A stretch of DNA of 64,000 nucleotides from Cytophagales bacterium WSM2-2. Lineage in GTDB: Bacteria; Bacteroidota; Bacteroidia; Cytophagales; Cyclobacteriaceae. Under the pieces are notes generated by a model, which saw nothing but the letters and a program-made list of their open reading frames with translations, ran no database searches and was not told the origin of the DNA. The position numbers were made by a program, and so were the translations under genes. The DNA lies in the NCBI GenBank assembly GCA_015472025.1, contig BNHL01000001.1, positions 4,390,001 through 4,454,000 of the forward strand, given 5' to 3'. Shown piece after piece: positions 16,450 to 25,735 of the stretch; the first letter of the stretch is position 1, and each line of letters opens with the position of its first letter.

Positions 16450-16676
16450 ATGGTAAAATGCAGGTATTGCTCTCAGCGATGTGTTAAAGCAGGTGTGAGA
16501 AACATAAGTATCAGGATGTACCGGTGTAAATCATGCAAGAAGTTATCAATTTGAATTTACGAACTCACCTGAAGCGATTGAGCAGAAAGACAATTTGTTT
16601 TTCTAAGAGCAAAGAGATGCCGGAGGCGTGCTTGAAAATTTACTTTTGGAATAGGCAACCTATCCTTTCCCCATAG
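16450..16676 (+). pseudogene. IS1-family-like transposase relic
   Basis: The first 34 codons read as a zinc-ribbon start (MVKCRYCSQRC, then MYRCKSCKK with CxxC pairs) like InsA of IS1 elements, then stop at 16552-16554. In another frame from 16560 the sequence RLSRKTICFSKSKEM, ACLKIYFW resembles the extreme C-terminus of the IS1 transposase, ending at TAG 16674-16676. The whole DDE catalytic middle is missing, so this is an internally deleted remnant. Its end overlaps the 3' end of the XRE gene on the other strand. Confidence 0.65.
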
Positions 16677-17046
16677 CCTTCATTAGCTGCGCAAGTTTTT
16701 CCTCAAGAGCTTCAAGCCTTTTATCTACTACACCAATTTGACAATTGTAATAAGGACCTCCATTCACTGCACCTTGAGAGCTGTCGTAGTTATTTTGAAT
16801 GTTATTAATAGTAGCTTCTTCATTGTAATCCCTGATCGCATCCACCGGTACATTCATGGCTTTCGCCAGTTGTTCGAGTAGTGCATGTTCTATCACCTCT
16901 TTCGATTCGAGCATTGATATTTTTTTCTGGTTCCAGTCGGAGCCTAACTGATCCGCCAGTGTTTCCTGTTTTATTTTCAGTATTTCACGCAAGCGTTTTA
17001 CGTTGTGGCCTAAGTGCGTAGGTCTTGGATTGTCGGTGGTTGTCAT
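16660..17046 (-). CDS. XRE-family regulator with coiled-coil tail
   Basis: The 128-residue protein has an N-terminal HTH_3 domain (residues 12-68: LKIKQETLADQLG and KKISMLESKE), a glycine/asparagine-rich linker (NNIQNNYDSSQGAVNGG) and a short coiled coil (DKRLEALEEKLAQLM) likely for oligomerisation. ATG 17046 lies in a duplicated upstream segment that carries a good -7 box. This domain layout is common in Bacteroidota; its targets are unknown. Confidence 0.88.
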   Translation of the reverse strand: MTTTDNPRPTHLGHNVKRLREILKIKQETLADQLGSDWNQKKISMLESKEVIEHALLEQLAKAMNVPVDAIRDYNEEATINNIQNNYDSSQGAVNGGPYYNCQIGVVDKRLEALEEKLAQLMKAMGKG

Positions 17047-17180
17047 GGTTACGAATAAGTCTTTAGCGTTTCAGAAACAGTAATGAGTACAAGTAATTAA
17101 TGTCAGACTGAGCTGGTCGAAGTCATGGTCACAAATATAAGTTATTTGTCTTTTCAGAAACCTTTATGAGTATAGTGGTA
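17042..17180 (-). promoter_or_regulatory. Duplicated promoter/leader of the XRE gene
   Basis: Segments 17042-17095 and 17122-17180 are imperfect direct copies, both starting gtcatgg and containing tttcagaaac followed by atgagta. On the minus strand the outer copy has TATATTTG (17132-17139), a full match to TAnnTTTG, while the inner copy has a degraded version. The repeated tttcagaaac..atgagta block could be a paired operator. Confidence 0.55.
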
Positions 17181-17309
17181 TAACCAATGATTGGTTGACA
17201 TTTGGAATAAGATATCCGGCAAAAATGGATATGATATGCTTAAAAAAACTTTGGCAGGTTTTTGGTTAAAGAGTGGTTTTGGTTGACAGGACTTCTATAT
17301 CAGGCTGTA

Positions 17310-17400
17310 CTGCGGCAAGGATAGAAGTGGAAAGCCCACAGCGAGGAACGAGCGAGGACTTGTAACGGATAGCCTGGCCCGAGGCACGAGGGGCCGCCAT
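17310..17400 (+). repeat. Probable dispersed repeat element with modular motif
   Basis: The segment contains two related modules, gcaaggatagaagtggaaagccc and gaggacttgtaacggatagcc, each followed by cgaggNacgag. Its high GC and purine-rich look differ from the surrounding sequence. I associate similar ggatag-aaagccc-acttgta strings with intergenic repeats in Bacteroidota genomes, but a search would be needed. Confidence 0.45.
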
Positions 17401-17418
17401 GAACAACTACGGACTAGC

Positions 17419-17612
17419 GTGGATTACAGCTATAACATCCAGGGCAGGCTCACGTCAATTAACAACGCACAATTATCGAATGATGGTGTACTGAATAACG
17501 ACACGAATGATTATTTCGGGATGGAGTTGTTCTACAACACGGCCGAGGCTTCATCGTTAGGTAACACGCCTTATTACAATGGGAATATCTCGGCCGTGAA
17601 GTGGAAAGGCCT
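17419..17612 (+). pseudogene. RHS core scrap
   Basis: The translation DYSYNIQGRLTSINNAQL, NDYFGMELFYN and YYNGNISAVKW is the internal RHS segment that also occurs in the first gene (YRYNIRGWLTSINDSQL at about 770-830). It has neither start nor core nor tail, and the frame runs into the convergent lipoprotein gene. It is a third, non-functional RHS piece marking the right edge of the island. Confidence 0.85.
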
Positions 17613-17630
17613 TCGGAAAGTGGCCGTACT

Positions 17631-18416
17631 TTACCGGTTGTACGAGATCACCTTTTTGTAAGAGTCGCTGCGGATCTCCGTAGGATACTTGTCTTTGTCG
17701 TAAGTGATCAGTACTGCTGCATGGGTACTCGCGTCTGAGTTTACTTCCACGTAATTGTTCTTGGAGAAATAAGTATTTACGCGGAATACGTCATCACCCA
17801 GTTCCGGGAAATAGTAAGGATTGGGAGCATCGTCATACTTATAGTAGACTTTGCCTACCGGCAAAGAAGGCGTGCGATCAATGCTGGTGACGTTTCCATT
17901 GCCATCAAGTTCGCATCTGATTTCTGAGTAGAGTTGATTGCTGCCCTGGTAATATTTGATGTTAAGAGACAAAGATGCCTCCGTGACGATCCACCAGTCA
18001 GATAGGATCTTATTCGTTCCGGGCCACTGCTCGGAACGCGACACTTTGGTTTCGCCTGTAACCGAGTAGTCATATTCTTTTACCCATTGTCCGCCATTTC
18101 CCATAAATGAAATCCATTGACTCAGTCTGCCACTGCCGTCATAATGGAACTCATCGCTTTTGTAGCCGGATGTATAGCTGTGAAGAACTGGATCATAGTC
18201 ATATGAGGTGATTTGTACCAGCTTGTCCTGGTTATAGATGAATTCACTCTTAGTTGATTTTTCATAAATATTGGCTGACGGATCGGAGTAATCGCGGACA
18301 AGGTATTCTTCGGTGGCAATCCGCTTGGCGGTGATCACTGGTTTTGCGGGAGCAACATCGTTATAAGAACAGCCAAAGAGGATTGCAGACAAAAGAACAG
18401 AGGAGACTTTTTTCAT
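17631..18416 (-). CDS. Secreted lipoprotein with YD-like beta repeats
   Basis: The 261-residue protein begins with a lipoprotein signal (MKKVSSVLLSAILFGC, cysteine at 16). The rest is beta-rich with YIYNQDKLVQIT-, FHYDGSGRLSQW- and YKYDDAPNP-like strands, similar in rhythm to YD/RHS repeats and to DUF4595-like lipoproteins of Bacteroidota. It is monocistronic. No enzyme motif was seen; a surface or periplasmic scaffold role is possible. Confidence 0.8.
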   Translation of the reverse strand: MKKVSSVLLSAILFGCSYNDVAPAKPVITAKRIATEEYLVRDYSDPSANIYEKSTKSEFIYNQDKLVQITSYDYDPVLHSYTSGYKSDEFHYDGSGRLSQWISFMGNGGQWVKEYDYSVTGETKVSRSEQWPGTNKILSDWWIVTEASLSLNIKYYQGSNQLYSEIRCELDGNGNVTSIDRTPSLPVGKVYYKYDDAPNPYYFPELGDDVFRVNTYFSKNNYVEVNSDASTHAAVLITYDKDKYPTEIRSDSYKKVISYNR

Positions 18417-18680
18417 ATGTTATGTATATATTAACCGTGCCTGAAAAGGCAATGTAAAACTAACGAAGTGGCAGGCCTTCAGGTTATGACAACTGTCTCA
18501 GTTAATATGAATTTTGTTGCCGGTGAGTATTCCAGCAGCTTTAAGCAGTAAGACTGGCGCCTGCTCTGTGATAAGGTCTCAGGAAACCTGGCAAGCTTTC
18601 CATGAATTTCGAAGCTATTTGATTTCCAGATTTATCATTCGGAGATTTGGGCGACAATGATATAATCTAATTACATATCC

Positions 18681-19457
18681 ATGAAGCCAATCTTAAGCCT
18701 TGTTTTATTCTTGCTTGCTTTTCGATCTTTTGGGCAGGACACTTTGCAAACTTCTGTTAAAATATATCCGGTGTTGTGGCAACAAACGTCTGCCGAATAC
18801 AGGGCGCTGTGTTACCAGGCATTCAACATTGCTACGTTACGCCTGAACGAAATAGCTAAAGAAAAACCGAAGGAAAAACTGGCCATAATCACTGACCTGG
18901 ATGAAACCATCCTGGATAACAGCTATGCGGAAGCACAATTGATCAAGGAGAATAAGGAAATGAATAATATGGAGTGGAGAAAGTGGACGGCAAAATCTTT
19001 AGCTACCGCAGTTCCGGGGGCGGTGGAGTTTTTGCAGCTCGCAAAGAAAACAGGTGTTTCTATATTTTATGTCAGCAACCGGGATACCGGTGATGTGAAC
19101 AATACACTGATCGACATGAAAAGGCTGCAACTGCCCGACGCGGATGTTAGCCACATGCTCTTCTTAAGCAATACGTCATCCAAGGAAGCCAGAAGACAGA
19201 TTGTAGCCAAAAGTTATAATGTGATTATGTTACTCGGTGACAATCTGAATGACTTCACGACTGCCTTCGAGAAAAAACCTATAGCGGAGCGGTTTACCGA
19301 AACAGATAAAGTAAAAGATGAATGGGGCAGGAGGTTTATTGTTCTACCCAACAGTAATTATGGCGAGTGGGAAAACGCGTTGTATAAATACCAGCGCAAT
19401 CTTTCCAAAAATCAGAAACAGGTTTTTTGGAAAGAGCTGTTGAAAGGGCATCGGTAG
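18681..19457 (+). CDS. Exported class C acid phosphatase / 5'-nucleotidase, e(P4) type
   Basis: The 258-residue protein has a signal peptide (MKPILSLVLFLLAFRSFGQ) but no lipobox cysteine, unlike lipoprotein e(P4). The HAD motifs are present: nucleophile motif DLDETILDN (DxDET), the second motif in FYVSNRDT, and the acidic motif LLGDNLNDF. The family dephosphorylates nucleoside monophosphates in the periplasm so that nucleosides can be taken up. It is a single gene with a normal family length. Confidence 0.9.
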   Translation: MKPILSLVLFLLAFRSFGQDTLQTSVKIYPVLWQQTSAEYRALCYQAFNIATLRLNEIAKEKPKEKLAIITDLDETILDNSYAEAQLIKENKEMNNMEWRKWTAKSLATAVPGAVEFLQLAKKTGVSIFYVSNRDTGDVNNTLIDMKRLQLPDADVSHMLFLSNTSSKEARRQIVAKSYNVIMLLGDNLNDFTTAFEKKPIAERFTETDKVKDEWGRRFIVLPNSNYGEWENALYKYQRNLSKNQKQVFWKELLKGHR

Positions 19458-19580
19458 GGGTGAGGAAAGTAAAAATTGTCGACAAGAGATTAGCAATAAC
19501 TCCGGGTTGCAACACCAATGAAACTTATTCTCGATTGCCAATGTTTTTCAGCGGGATTTAAAAACCCACCACAACAGTAA

Positions 19581-20581
<1,001 letters not shown>

Positions 20582-20622
20582 TCATTGAAAGAGCGCATAT
20601 TCGCGACATTTTAGTTTTTTAC

Positions 20623-21012
20623 ATGATAAAGAACTGGCTGACAATTGAGAAAATGAAACTGGAACACCGTAAACAGAAGGTTGTTCCTATTTCTCATTTC
20701 TTGGTCAGGCTGGGACGATACGGAGTGTTTGCACTTGTTCTAATTAGCATATCCGTTCTAATTGGAACGATCGGCTATCACCGTGTCGGACACCTCAGAT
20801 GGATTGACAGCTTTCACATGGCTTGCATGATATTAACGGGGATGGGACCGGTTGCTGAGATGAAGTCTGATAGCGCAAAGTTATTTTCATCATTCTATGC
20901 TCTTTACAGTGGAGTGGCATTTCTGAGTATTACTGCAGTTATATTCGCGCCAATCATCCATCGGCTTCTGCACATACTACACGTTCAGGACGAGAACGAA
21001 AAGACGACCTGA
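20623..21012 (+). CDS. Two-TM channel-like membrane protein
   Basis: The 129-residue protein has TM helices at about residues 32-52 and 86-112. Between them lies a pore-loop-like segment (WIDSFHMACMILTGMGPV) at the place where ion_trans_2 potassium channels carry TVGYGD, followed by KLFSSFYALYSGVAFLSI, which resembles the inner helix start of those channels. The filter GYGD is replaced by GMGP, so ion selectivity may differ or be lost. The N-terminus is basic and cytoplasmic. Confidence 0.65.
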   Translation: MIKNWLTIEKMKLEHRKQKVVPISHFLVRLGRYGVFALVLISISVLIGTIGYHRVGHLRWIDSFHMACMILTGMGPVAEMKSDSAKLFSSFYALYSGVAFLSITAVIFAPIIHRLLHILHVQDENEKTT

Positions 21013-21135
21013 AGAGAAATTAAGATTGTATCAAGAGAAACAAATCTCATAGTATTTGAGAGGTAAGTACTATAGCTGAAGAAGCAAATCACGGTATTTT
21101 AGCAATAGGATTCTACTCAAATAGAAATACTGCTT

Positions 21136-22308
21136 ATGCGTTGCTTCAGACAAATTTTGTCAACGGTTGTGTTGATATTAACCGCTGTATTAAATCTATG
21201 TGCGCAGTCCCCGGCCGAAGCGTTCAACAAGTCTTACCAGGATTTTAAGAGTATAAAAAGCCTGGTGTTTAATGCCACGCTGAAAACGTTTGGGAAAAGA
21301 GCCGGCAAAACAGTTGACGTTGATGGCCGGTTTGGGCTAATGAAAAATGGACTTGAACTCCGGAAATTTAGACATGTATCTACATTGGATGTCACCTTCG
21401 TGAACATGATTTTTTTTGAAGAAGTAGTTTACAATGGCGACACTTTTTATTCTTATAATTTTGAAAAGAGGAGATACGAAAACAAGGGAAAACTGTATGC
21501 TGAATATCAAGGTAAAAGAAAAACCAGGACTGTAATTTTCATTTATTCAGACCTCGTAGAACTGTACCAGGAGTTTGAAGATAAGAAGAACTCTATTGTC
21601 TACTCTGCTGATTCCATTGGATACAACCTCCGGATTCCGGTGAACCGGGACAAGGGACAGGCCATCATGTATTTCAAAGAGGGCAGTGTGTTACCTTACC
21701 AGGTGATTGAGTATGATAGGCCGGGCAACGCGAATGATTATGCGACCCTTACATTGGCTAATGTAAGACTTAACCTGAATTTTCCTGAGAACTACTTTGA
21801 TGTACCCAGCACCAATGGAGCGGTTGAGTATAAGAATACAACTGAGACAATGACTATGCCAATGCCCGTTGATGCCAAGAATGCAGACTTACTAGCAATC
21901 AATACAACAGCGCCTGTATGGGAAGTCACCGGGCAGGATGGTGTAACAATAAAATCGAGTGAATACCGGGGCAAAGTTGTGATCATGGATTTTTGGGCTA
22001 CGTGGTGTGTGCCCTGTGCGAAGGCGATGCCAGCGCTACAGCGTATTCATGAAACGTATAAGGACGTGGTAGTACTCGGGTTCAATGAGGAAGAAACTGC
22101 AGTTGATCTCGATGAGTATAAAGCCAGGAAGAAGCTGGGTTACACACTCCTTCCATCTTCGAGAAAGATCGGTAGCGACTACAAAGTAAATTCCCTTCCC
22201 ACTATTTACATAGTAGACAAACACGGGAAGATCATTTATGCTTCCGTTGGGTATATCGAGGGAGAGGACGACACACTGATTTCTATGATTGAAATGGCAC
22301 TCAAATGA
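21136..22308 (+). CDS. Periplasmic thioredoxin-family protein with N-terminal lipoprotein-carrier-like domain
   Basis: The 390-residue protein has a signal peptide (first 24 residues), a beta-rich N-terminal domain of about 200 residues that resembles LolA/DUF2092-type carriers (ANATLKTFGKRAGKT, then YNFEKRRYENKG) and a C-terminal TlpA/ResA-type thioredoxin domain with the active site WCVPC (Cys291 and Cys294) and a cis-proline in SLPTIY. It should reduce or oxidise disulfides in the periplasm. The stop overlaps the LysE gene by four bases. Confidence 0.9.
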   Translation: MRCFRQILSTVVLILTAVLNLCAQSPAEAFNKSYQDFKSIKSLVFNATLKTFGKRAGKTVDVDGRFGLMKNGLELRKFRHVSTLDVTFVNMIFFEEVVYNGDTFYSYNFEKRRYENKGKLYAEYQGKRKTRTVIFIYSDLVELYQEFEDKKNSIVYSADSIGYNLRIPVNRDKGQAIMYFKEGSVLPYQVIEYDRPGNANDYATLTLANVRLNLNFPENYFDVPSTNGAVEYKNTTETMTMPMPVDAKNADLLAINTTAPVWEVTGQDGVTIKSSEYRGKVVIMDFWATWCVPCAKAMPALQRIHETYKDVVVLGFNEEETAVDLDEYKARKKLGYTLLPSSRKIGSDYKVNSLPTIYIVDKHGKIIYASVGYIEGEDDTLISMIEMALK

Positions 22309-22937
22309 CAGGTATAATAAACATAGAGACATTCCTGCTGGCTGCGATGGTGGTGATCACTACACCGGGAATTGACACCATCATGGTTTTAACGCGAAGT
22401 ATTTCAAAAGGCAAAAAGGCAGGACTTTATTCTTCTTTAGGCGTAAGCCTTGGCCTTATTTTTCATACCTGTGCGGTGACTTTGGGGCTTTCCCTGGTTA
22501 TTGCAAAATCAGCAATTGCTTTTAGCGCGATCAAATATATAGGAGCCGCGTACTTGATCTATATCGGTTTGAAGTCGCTGCTGAGTAAAAGCGAACAAAC
22601 GGAGATAACGACAACAGAAATAAAAATTAATGGAATGGGAAAGATGTTCCTGACTGCTTTGTTAAGCGATGTTCTGAACCCCAAGATTGCCATATTCTTC
22701 CTGGCTTTTTTGCCCCAGTTCATAAAGTCATCGGAAATCAATAACCCTGTTCCTTACTTTTTGCTCGGACTCATTATGTTCTTCATGACACTGGCGTGGT
22801 GTTCATTCCTGGCGATCATGGGAAGCAAAATTTCGACACTCTTTAATAAAAACAAGAAAGCCGAATACTGGCTGAATAAAACATCCGGGATCGTTTTCAT
22901 TCTGCTGGGCTTGAAAGTAGCGTTGGTAAAAAAATAA
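22305..22937 (+). CDS. LysE/RhtB-family amino-acid exporter
   Basis: The 210-residue protein has six predicted TM helices and the family start ITTPGIDTIMVLTRSISKGKKAG. LysE/RhtB proteins export amino acids or their derivatives by proton exchange. The ATGA overlap with the thioredoxin gene shows translational coupling, an unusual pairing that does not define the substrate. Confidence 0.9.
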   Translation: MTGIINIETFLLAAMVVITTPGIDTIMVLTRSISKGKKAGLYSSLGVSLGLIFHTCAVTLGLSLVIAKSAIAFSAIKYIGAAYLIYIGLKSLLSKSEQTEITTTEIKINGMGKMFLTALLSDVLNPKIAIFFLAFLPQFIKSSEINNPVPYFLLGLIMFFMTLAWCSFLAIMGSKISTLFNKNKKAEYWLNKTSGIVFILLGLKVALVKK

Positions 22938-22995
22938 GAGATATTTCGATGCAACGATTGTTAGTCATAGTCAATAAGAATAAACGCGGACCGGG

Positions 22996-23442
22996 TTATT
23001 CTATTTTGATTTTAAATCCTGCGCGCTGAAGAGCTTGAAGTATTGATTCAAACTCGCTATCCAATACTTCCCGTATCTGCTTTGAGTTTTTAAAAGTCAC
23101 TTTTGCGCCTTCTTCGACAAGACTCTTTGTTTTTTCAAAAAGTGCAATTTCTGAAAAGCAATCATTGAACCCGTGCGAGTCTCGTCCGAAGTATCCGCGA
23201 TACCCAAAAAATGATTCGCCCAGCAGGCAATAGAAACCAAGTCGTGAATTGACCTGGCTGCCGTCAACAATATAATTGAACGCTTTGATTTGCTGATCGG
23301 GGAGGCCTCTCCAAGCGAGGCAGGCATCCAGCCATTCGTTCTTTTCGTTTTCAGATAATGGTCGCCAGTCGAGTGAGCTTTTACGTAGCCTCCATTGCTC
23401 AAGAATATATTCACTGGTCATTTCCTGATGATCGAAATTCAT
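22996..23442 (-). CDS. Barstar-like protein (putative RNase inhibitor)
   Basis: The 148-residue protein contains FNYIVDGSQVNSRLGFY and FFGYRGYFGRDSHGFNDCF, which follow the barstar pattern (beta strand, IDG, short helix, YFGRNxDALxDCL). The asparagine normally after GR is Asp. Barstar proteins block barnase-type RNases, but many bacterial members are not next to an RNase, and none is seen here. It is coupled by ATGA overlap to the membrane protein gene upstream. Confidence 0.75.
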   Translation of the reverse strand: MNFDHQEMTSEYILEQWRLRKSSLDWRPLSENEKNEWLDACLAWRGLPDQQIKAFNYIVDGSQVNSRLGFYCLLGESFFGYRGYFGRDSHGFNDCFSEIALFEKTKSLVEEGAKVTFKNSKQIREVLDSEFESILQALQRAGFKIKIE

Positions 23443-24059
23443 ACGTGCACTATTTTACGTTGCAAGACACTCACTAGTTTTTCAGCAAGTTTGGTATTGA
23501 ATCCCGTAACGGAATAAGACGTTGTTTTATGGGCCGTGCCTGCAGGCGAAAGGGATAAAGGCGTTCCGGGCTCCCATTCAGGCCATGACGCAGGCGGATC
23601 GTAAATGGCACCATAAGAGTCTTCGAGCACGAGGTGTATCTTATTATCTTTTACTATGCGCACCATGAGTTTATTCACATATAAACTTCCCTTGCCTACA
23701 TATTCTTTGAAAAAGAAATAGTCGAACAAAAAGGGTTCTGTTATAGTCTTCCTTTCCTGGGGATCCAGGACGGTAACTGAAAGAGTGTTATCAGGTTTGC
23801 GCACTACCGTCAATTCAAAATCCGATCCAGTCCGGGCCATGAATGCCCAGGCCGCGAAGAACACACAACCACCTGCCGAAATGTATAAGGTAAGTCTCAG
23901 GCCAAAAGAATCCTGGTCCATTACCGCGAAGGTGAAAACAATTGCTGTGACTGCACATACTAAAGCCATGCCCAGCAAGATTCCAAAAGTCACGCTGGCC
24001 TGGCGTCTCATCACTTTGCCTGTTAATAAAGCGCTCATTAAATTCTTCTTGGAGAGCAA
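23439..24059 (-). CDS. Two-TM membrane protein, unknown function
   Basis: The 206-residue protein has TM helices at about residues 22-46 and 54-72, followed by a soluble beta-rich domain of 130 residues (FELTVVRKPDNTLSVTV). No family recognised. It is co-transcribed and translationally coupled with the barstar-like gene, so a joint function is likely. Confidence 0.7.
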   Translation of the reverse strand: MLSKKNLMSALLTGKVMRRQASVTFGILLGMALVCAVTAIVFTFAVMDQDSFGLRLTLYISAGGCVFFAAWAFMARTGSDFELTVVRKPDNTLSVTVLDPQERKTITEPFLFDYFFFKEYVGKGSLYVNKLMVRIVKDNKIHLVLEDSYGAIYDPPASWPEWEPGTPLSLSPAGTAHKTTSYSVTGFNTKLAEKLVSVLQRKIVHV

Positions 24060-24156
24060 AAATAAAAGGATATACGTGATCTCGTCTGTTCTTCTTAGTA
24101 AAGAACCAAATGTTATAGTTTATGCAACATTTTTTGAGTTCTAACAATGGCGTTAG

Positions 24157-24717
24157 TCACATGTCCTCAAGATTACTTTTGCGCTTTTGTTTCAGTTGCT
24201 TGTAAAAGGAAGGCGAGAGGCCTGTCACTTTTTTAAACTGGTTGGAGAGGTGGGCTACACTGCTATAATGGAGCTTGTATGAAATCTCGGTAAGGTTGAG
24301 CTCGTCATACAGCAATAATTCCTTTACTCTTTCAATTTTATTGATAATGATATACTGTTGGATCGTGATCCCTTTCACTTCCGAAAATATATTCGAGAGA
24401 TAAGTGTAGTCATACTTTAGCTTCTCGCTGATAAACTCAGAATAGTTGATCACAGGTATTTCATCAGAATAATGGATCAATTCCGTAATTGCATTCTTGA
24501 TCTTCTCCACTAAAATGCTTCGTTTGTCATCCAGTAGCTCTAGTCCCGACTTGAGAAGGTTGATTTTTAACTGATCTCGCTGCGCCTGGGTCATGTCTTC
24601 CAGTATTTCTACCATGCCAAGGTCGAGTACTACATATTTCAGCCCCAGTTTTCTCAACTCTTCTTTCACCATCATTTTGCAGCGCAAGCTCACCATGTAT
24701 TTGATGTAAAGCTTCAT
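24157..24717 (-). CDS. AraC-family regulator with degenerate HMA-like N-terminal domain
   Basis: The C-terminal 100 residues are an AraC double helix-turn-helix (LTEISYKLHYSSVAHLSNQF and the GLSPSFYKQL end). The N-terminal 60 residues (LYIKYMVSLRCKMMVKEELR) resemble a heavy-metal-associated fold, but one of the two metal cysteines is Ser, leaving only one Cys. Regulators of this 186-residue layout are common in Bacteroidota next to metal or stress genes. No neighbour obviously under its control is visible. Confidence 0.85.
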   Translation of the reverse strand: MKLYIKYMVSLRCKMMVKEELRKLGLKYVVLDLGMVEILEDMTQAQRDQLKINLLKSGLELLDDKRSILVEKIKNAITELIHYSDEIPVINYSEFISEKLKYDYTYLSNIFSEVKGITIQQYIIINKIERVKELLLYDELNLTEISYKLHYSSVAHLSNQFKKVTGLSPSFYKQLKQKRKSNLEDM

Positions 24718-24872
24718 GGCAGTCTTTGTTCAGTATAAACAGACAGATAAATCAGTGATTGATATAACATTTTACCAGAGATATGTAAAGCTACCATGAA
24801 TTAACCAGATCACTTTTGCATCGGTTGGATATTATCCTGCTGCTGTTGAATTGCATTATAATCCAATGAAAG

Positions 24873-25139
24873 ATGAGAAGAGAAATAAACGATGATAACC
24901 TTTATAAAGAAGGTACCATAGTAAGTGCTAAGGTCGATCCTTCACGAAAACTGGTTATTATGAGATACCGCCAGCGGATATACTACTGTGCAGTAGTAGA
25001 CCATCCTGATCAAAATGACTACGCCTATTTTGAAAAAGAATTGATACCACCCACTATCGCGGATAACGTTGTTCAATACTCACCGGTGCCCGCGGCTCCT
25101 CTCACTGGGGAAAATTTTGTATTCAAAAGAGCAGAGTGA
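24873..25139 (+). CDS. Conserved-looking small protein, unknown function
   Basis: The 88-residue soluble protein is beta-rich (GTIVSAKVDPSRKLVIMRYR, QRIYYCAVVDHPD) with a proline-rich tail. It has no signal. Its composition and clear start make it gene-like, but no family is recognised. A bidirectional terminator separates it from the cold-shock gene. Confidence 0.65.
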   Translation: MRREINDDNLYKEGTIVSAKVDPSRKLVIMRYRQRIYYCAVVDHPDQNDYAYFEKELIPPTIADNVVQYSPVPAAPLTGENFVFKRAE

Positions 25140-25270
25140 TAAAAAGCAGACGTGTCTAAACAGAGAATGACAGCCAGGCTATTGAAGATAGCATCAAGAT
25201 TCATGCTTCTGATAGTTACGGAGGTAAAGAATAGAGGCAAAATATGAAAAGACTTGAATTTGAACCAACA

Positions 25271-25303
25271 AAAAAGACCGCCTCAATCAAGAGAGCGGTC
25301 TTT
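25271..25303. terminator. Bidirectional terminator between convergent genes
   Basis: AAAAGACCGC and GCGGTCTTTT form a perfect 10-bp stem with A and T runs on the two sides. It serves the 88-residue gene (plus) and the cold-shock gene (minus). Confidence 0.9.
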
Positions 25304-25324
25304 TCATAATGTTATAGGAAAACC

Positions 25325-25519
25325 TTAGTCGATTATTCGGGTAACATTTACGGCATTCATTCCTTTTCTGCCTCTTTCTTCTTCGTACTCTACTTTATCG
25401 TTCTCCTGGATCTCGTCAACAAGACCTGAAGTGTGAACGAAAATGTCAGCGCCTGAGTTTGAGGGTGTAATGAAACCAAAACCTTTGGCTACATTGAAAA
25501 ACTTAACTGTTCCTTGCAT
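25325..25519 (-). CDS. cspA: Cold-shock domain protein
   Basis: The 64-residue protein is a single cold-shock OB fold with RNP1 KGFGFI and RNP2 DIFVH intact. CspA-like proteins bind single-stranded RNA and DNA and loosen structure during cold or growth transitions. Upstream lies a 215-base stretch before the sigma-factor gene end, long enough for the long leader typical of csp genes. Confidence 0.93.
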   Translation of the reverse strand: MQGTVKFFNVAKGFGFITPSNSGADIFVHTSGLVDEIQENDKVEYEEERGRKGMNAVNVTRIID

Positions 25520-25735
25520 TGTTTATTATTAAAATTAAAAATTGATTGTCAAAGGGTAATGAAATATTCTTGCCGTCAGCCACAGGGCATAATTGACTTA
25601 TCTATGACCAGTGTTAATTAAGGTAATGTGTAAACAGAAGAAACTGAAAGCAGAACTGCTGAAGGCACTATTTCTTAAATGCCCTGCAAGATATAACAAA
25701 TTATTGGATATTCCAGCTGTTGCCGATGGTCAATT

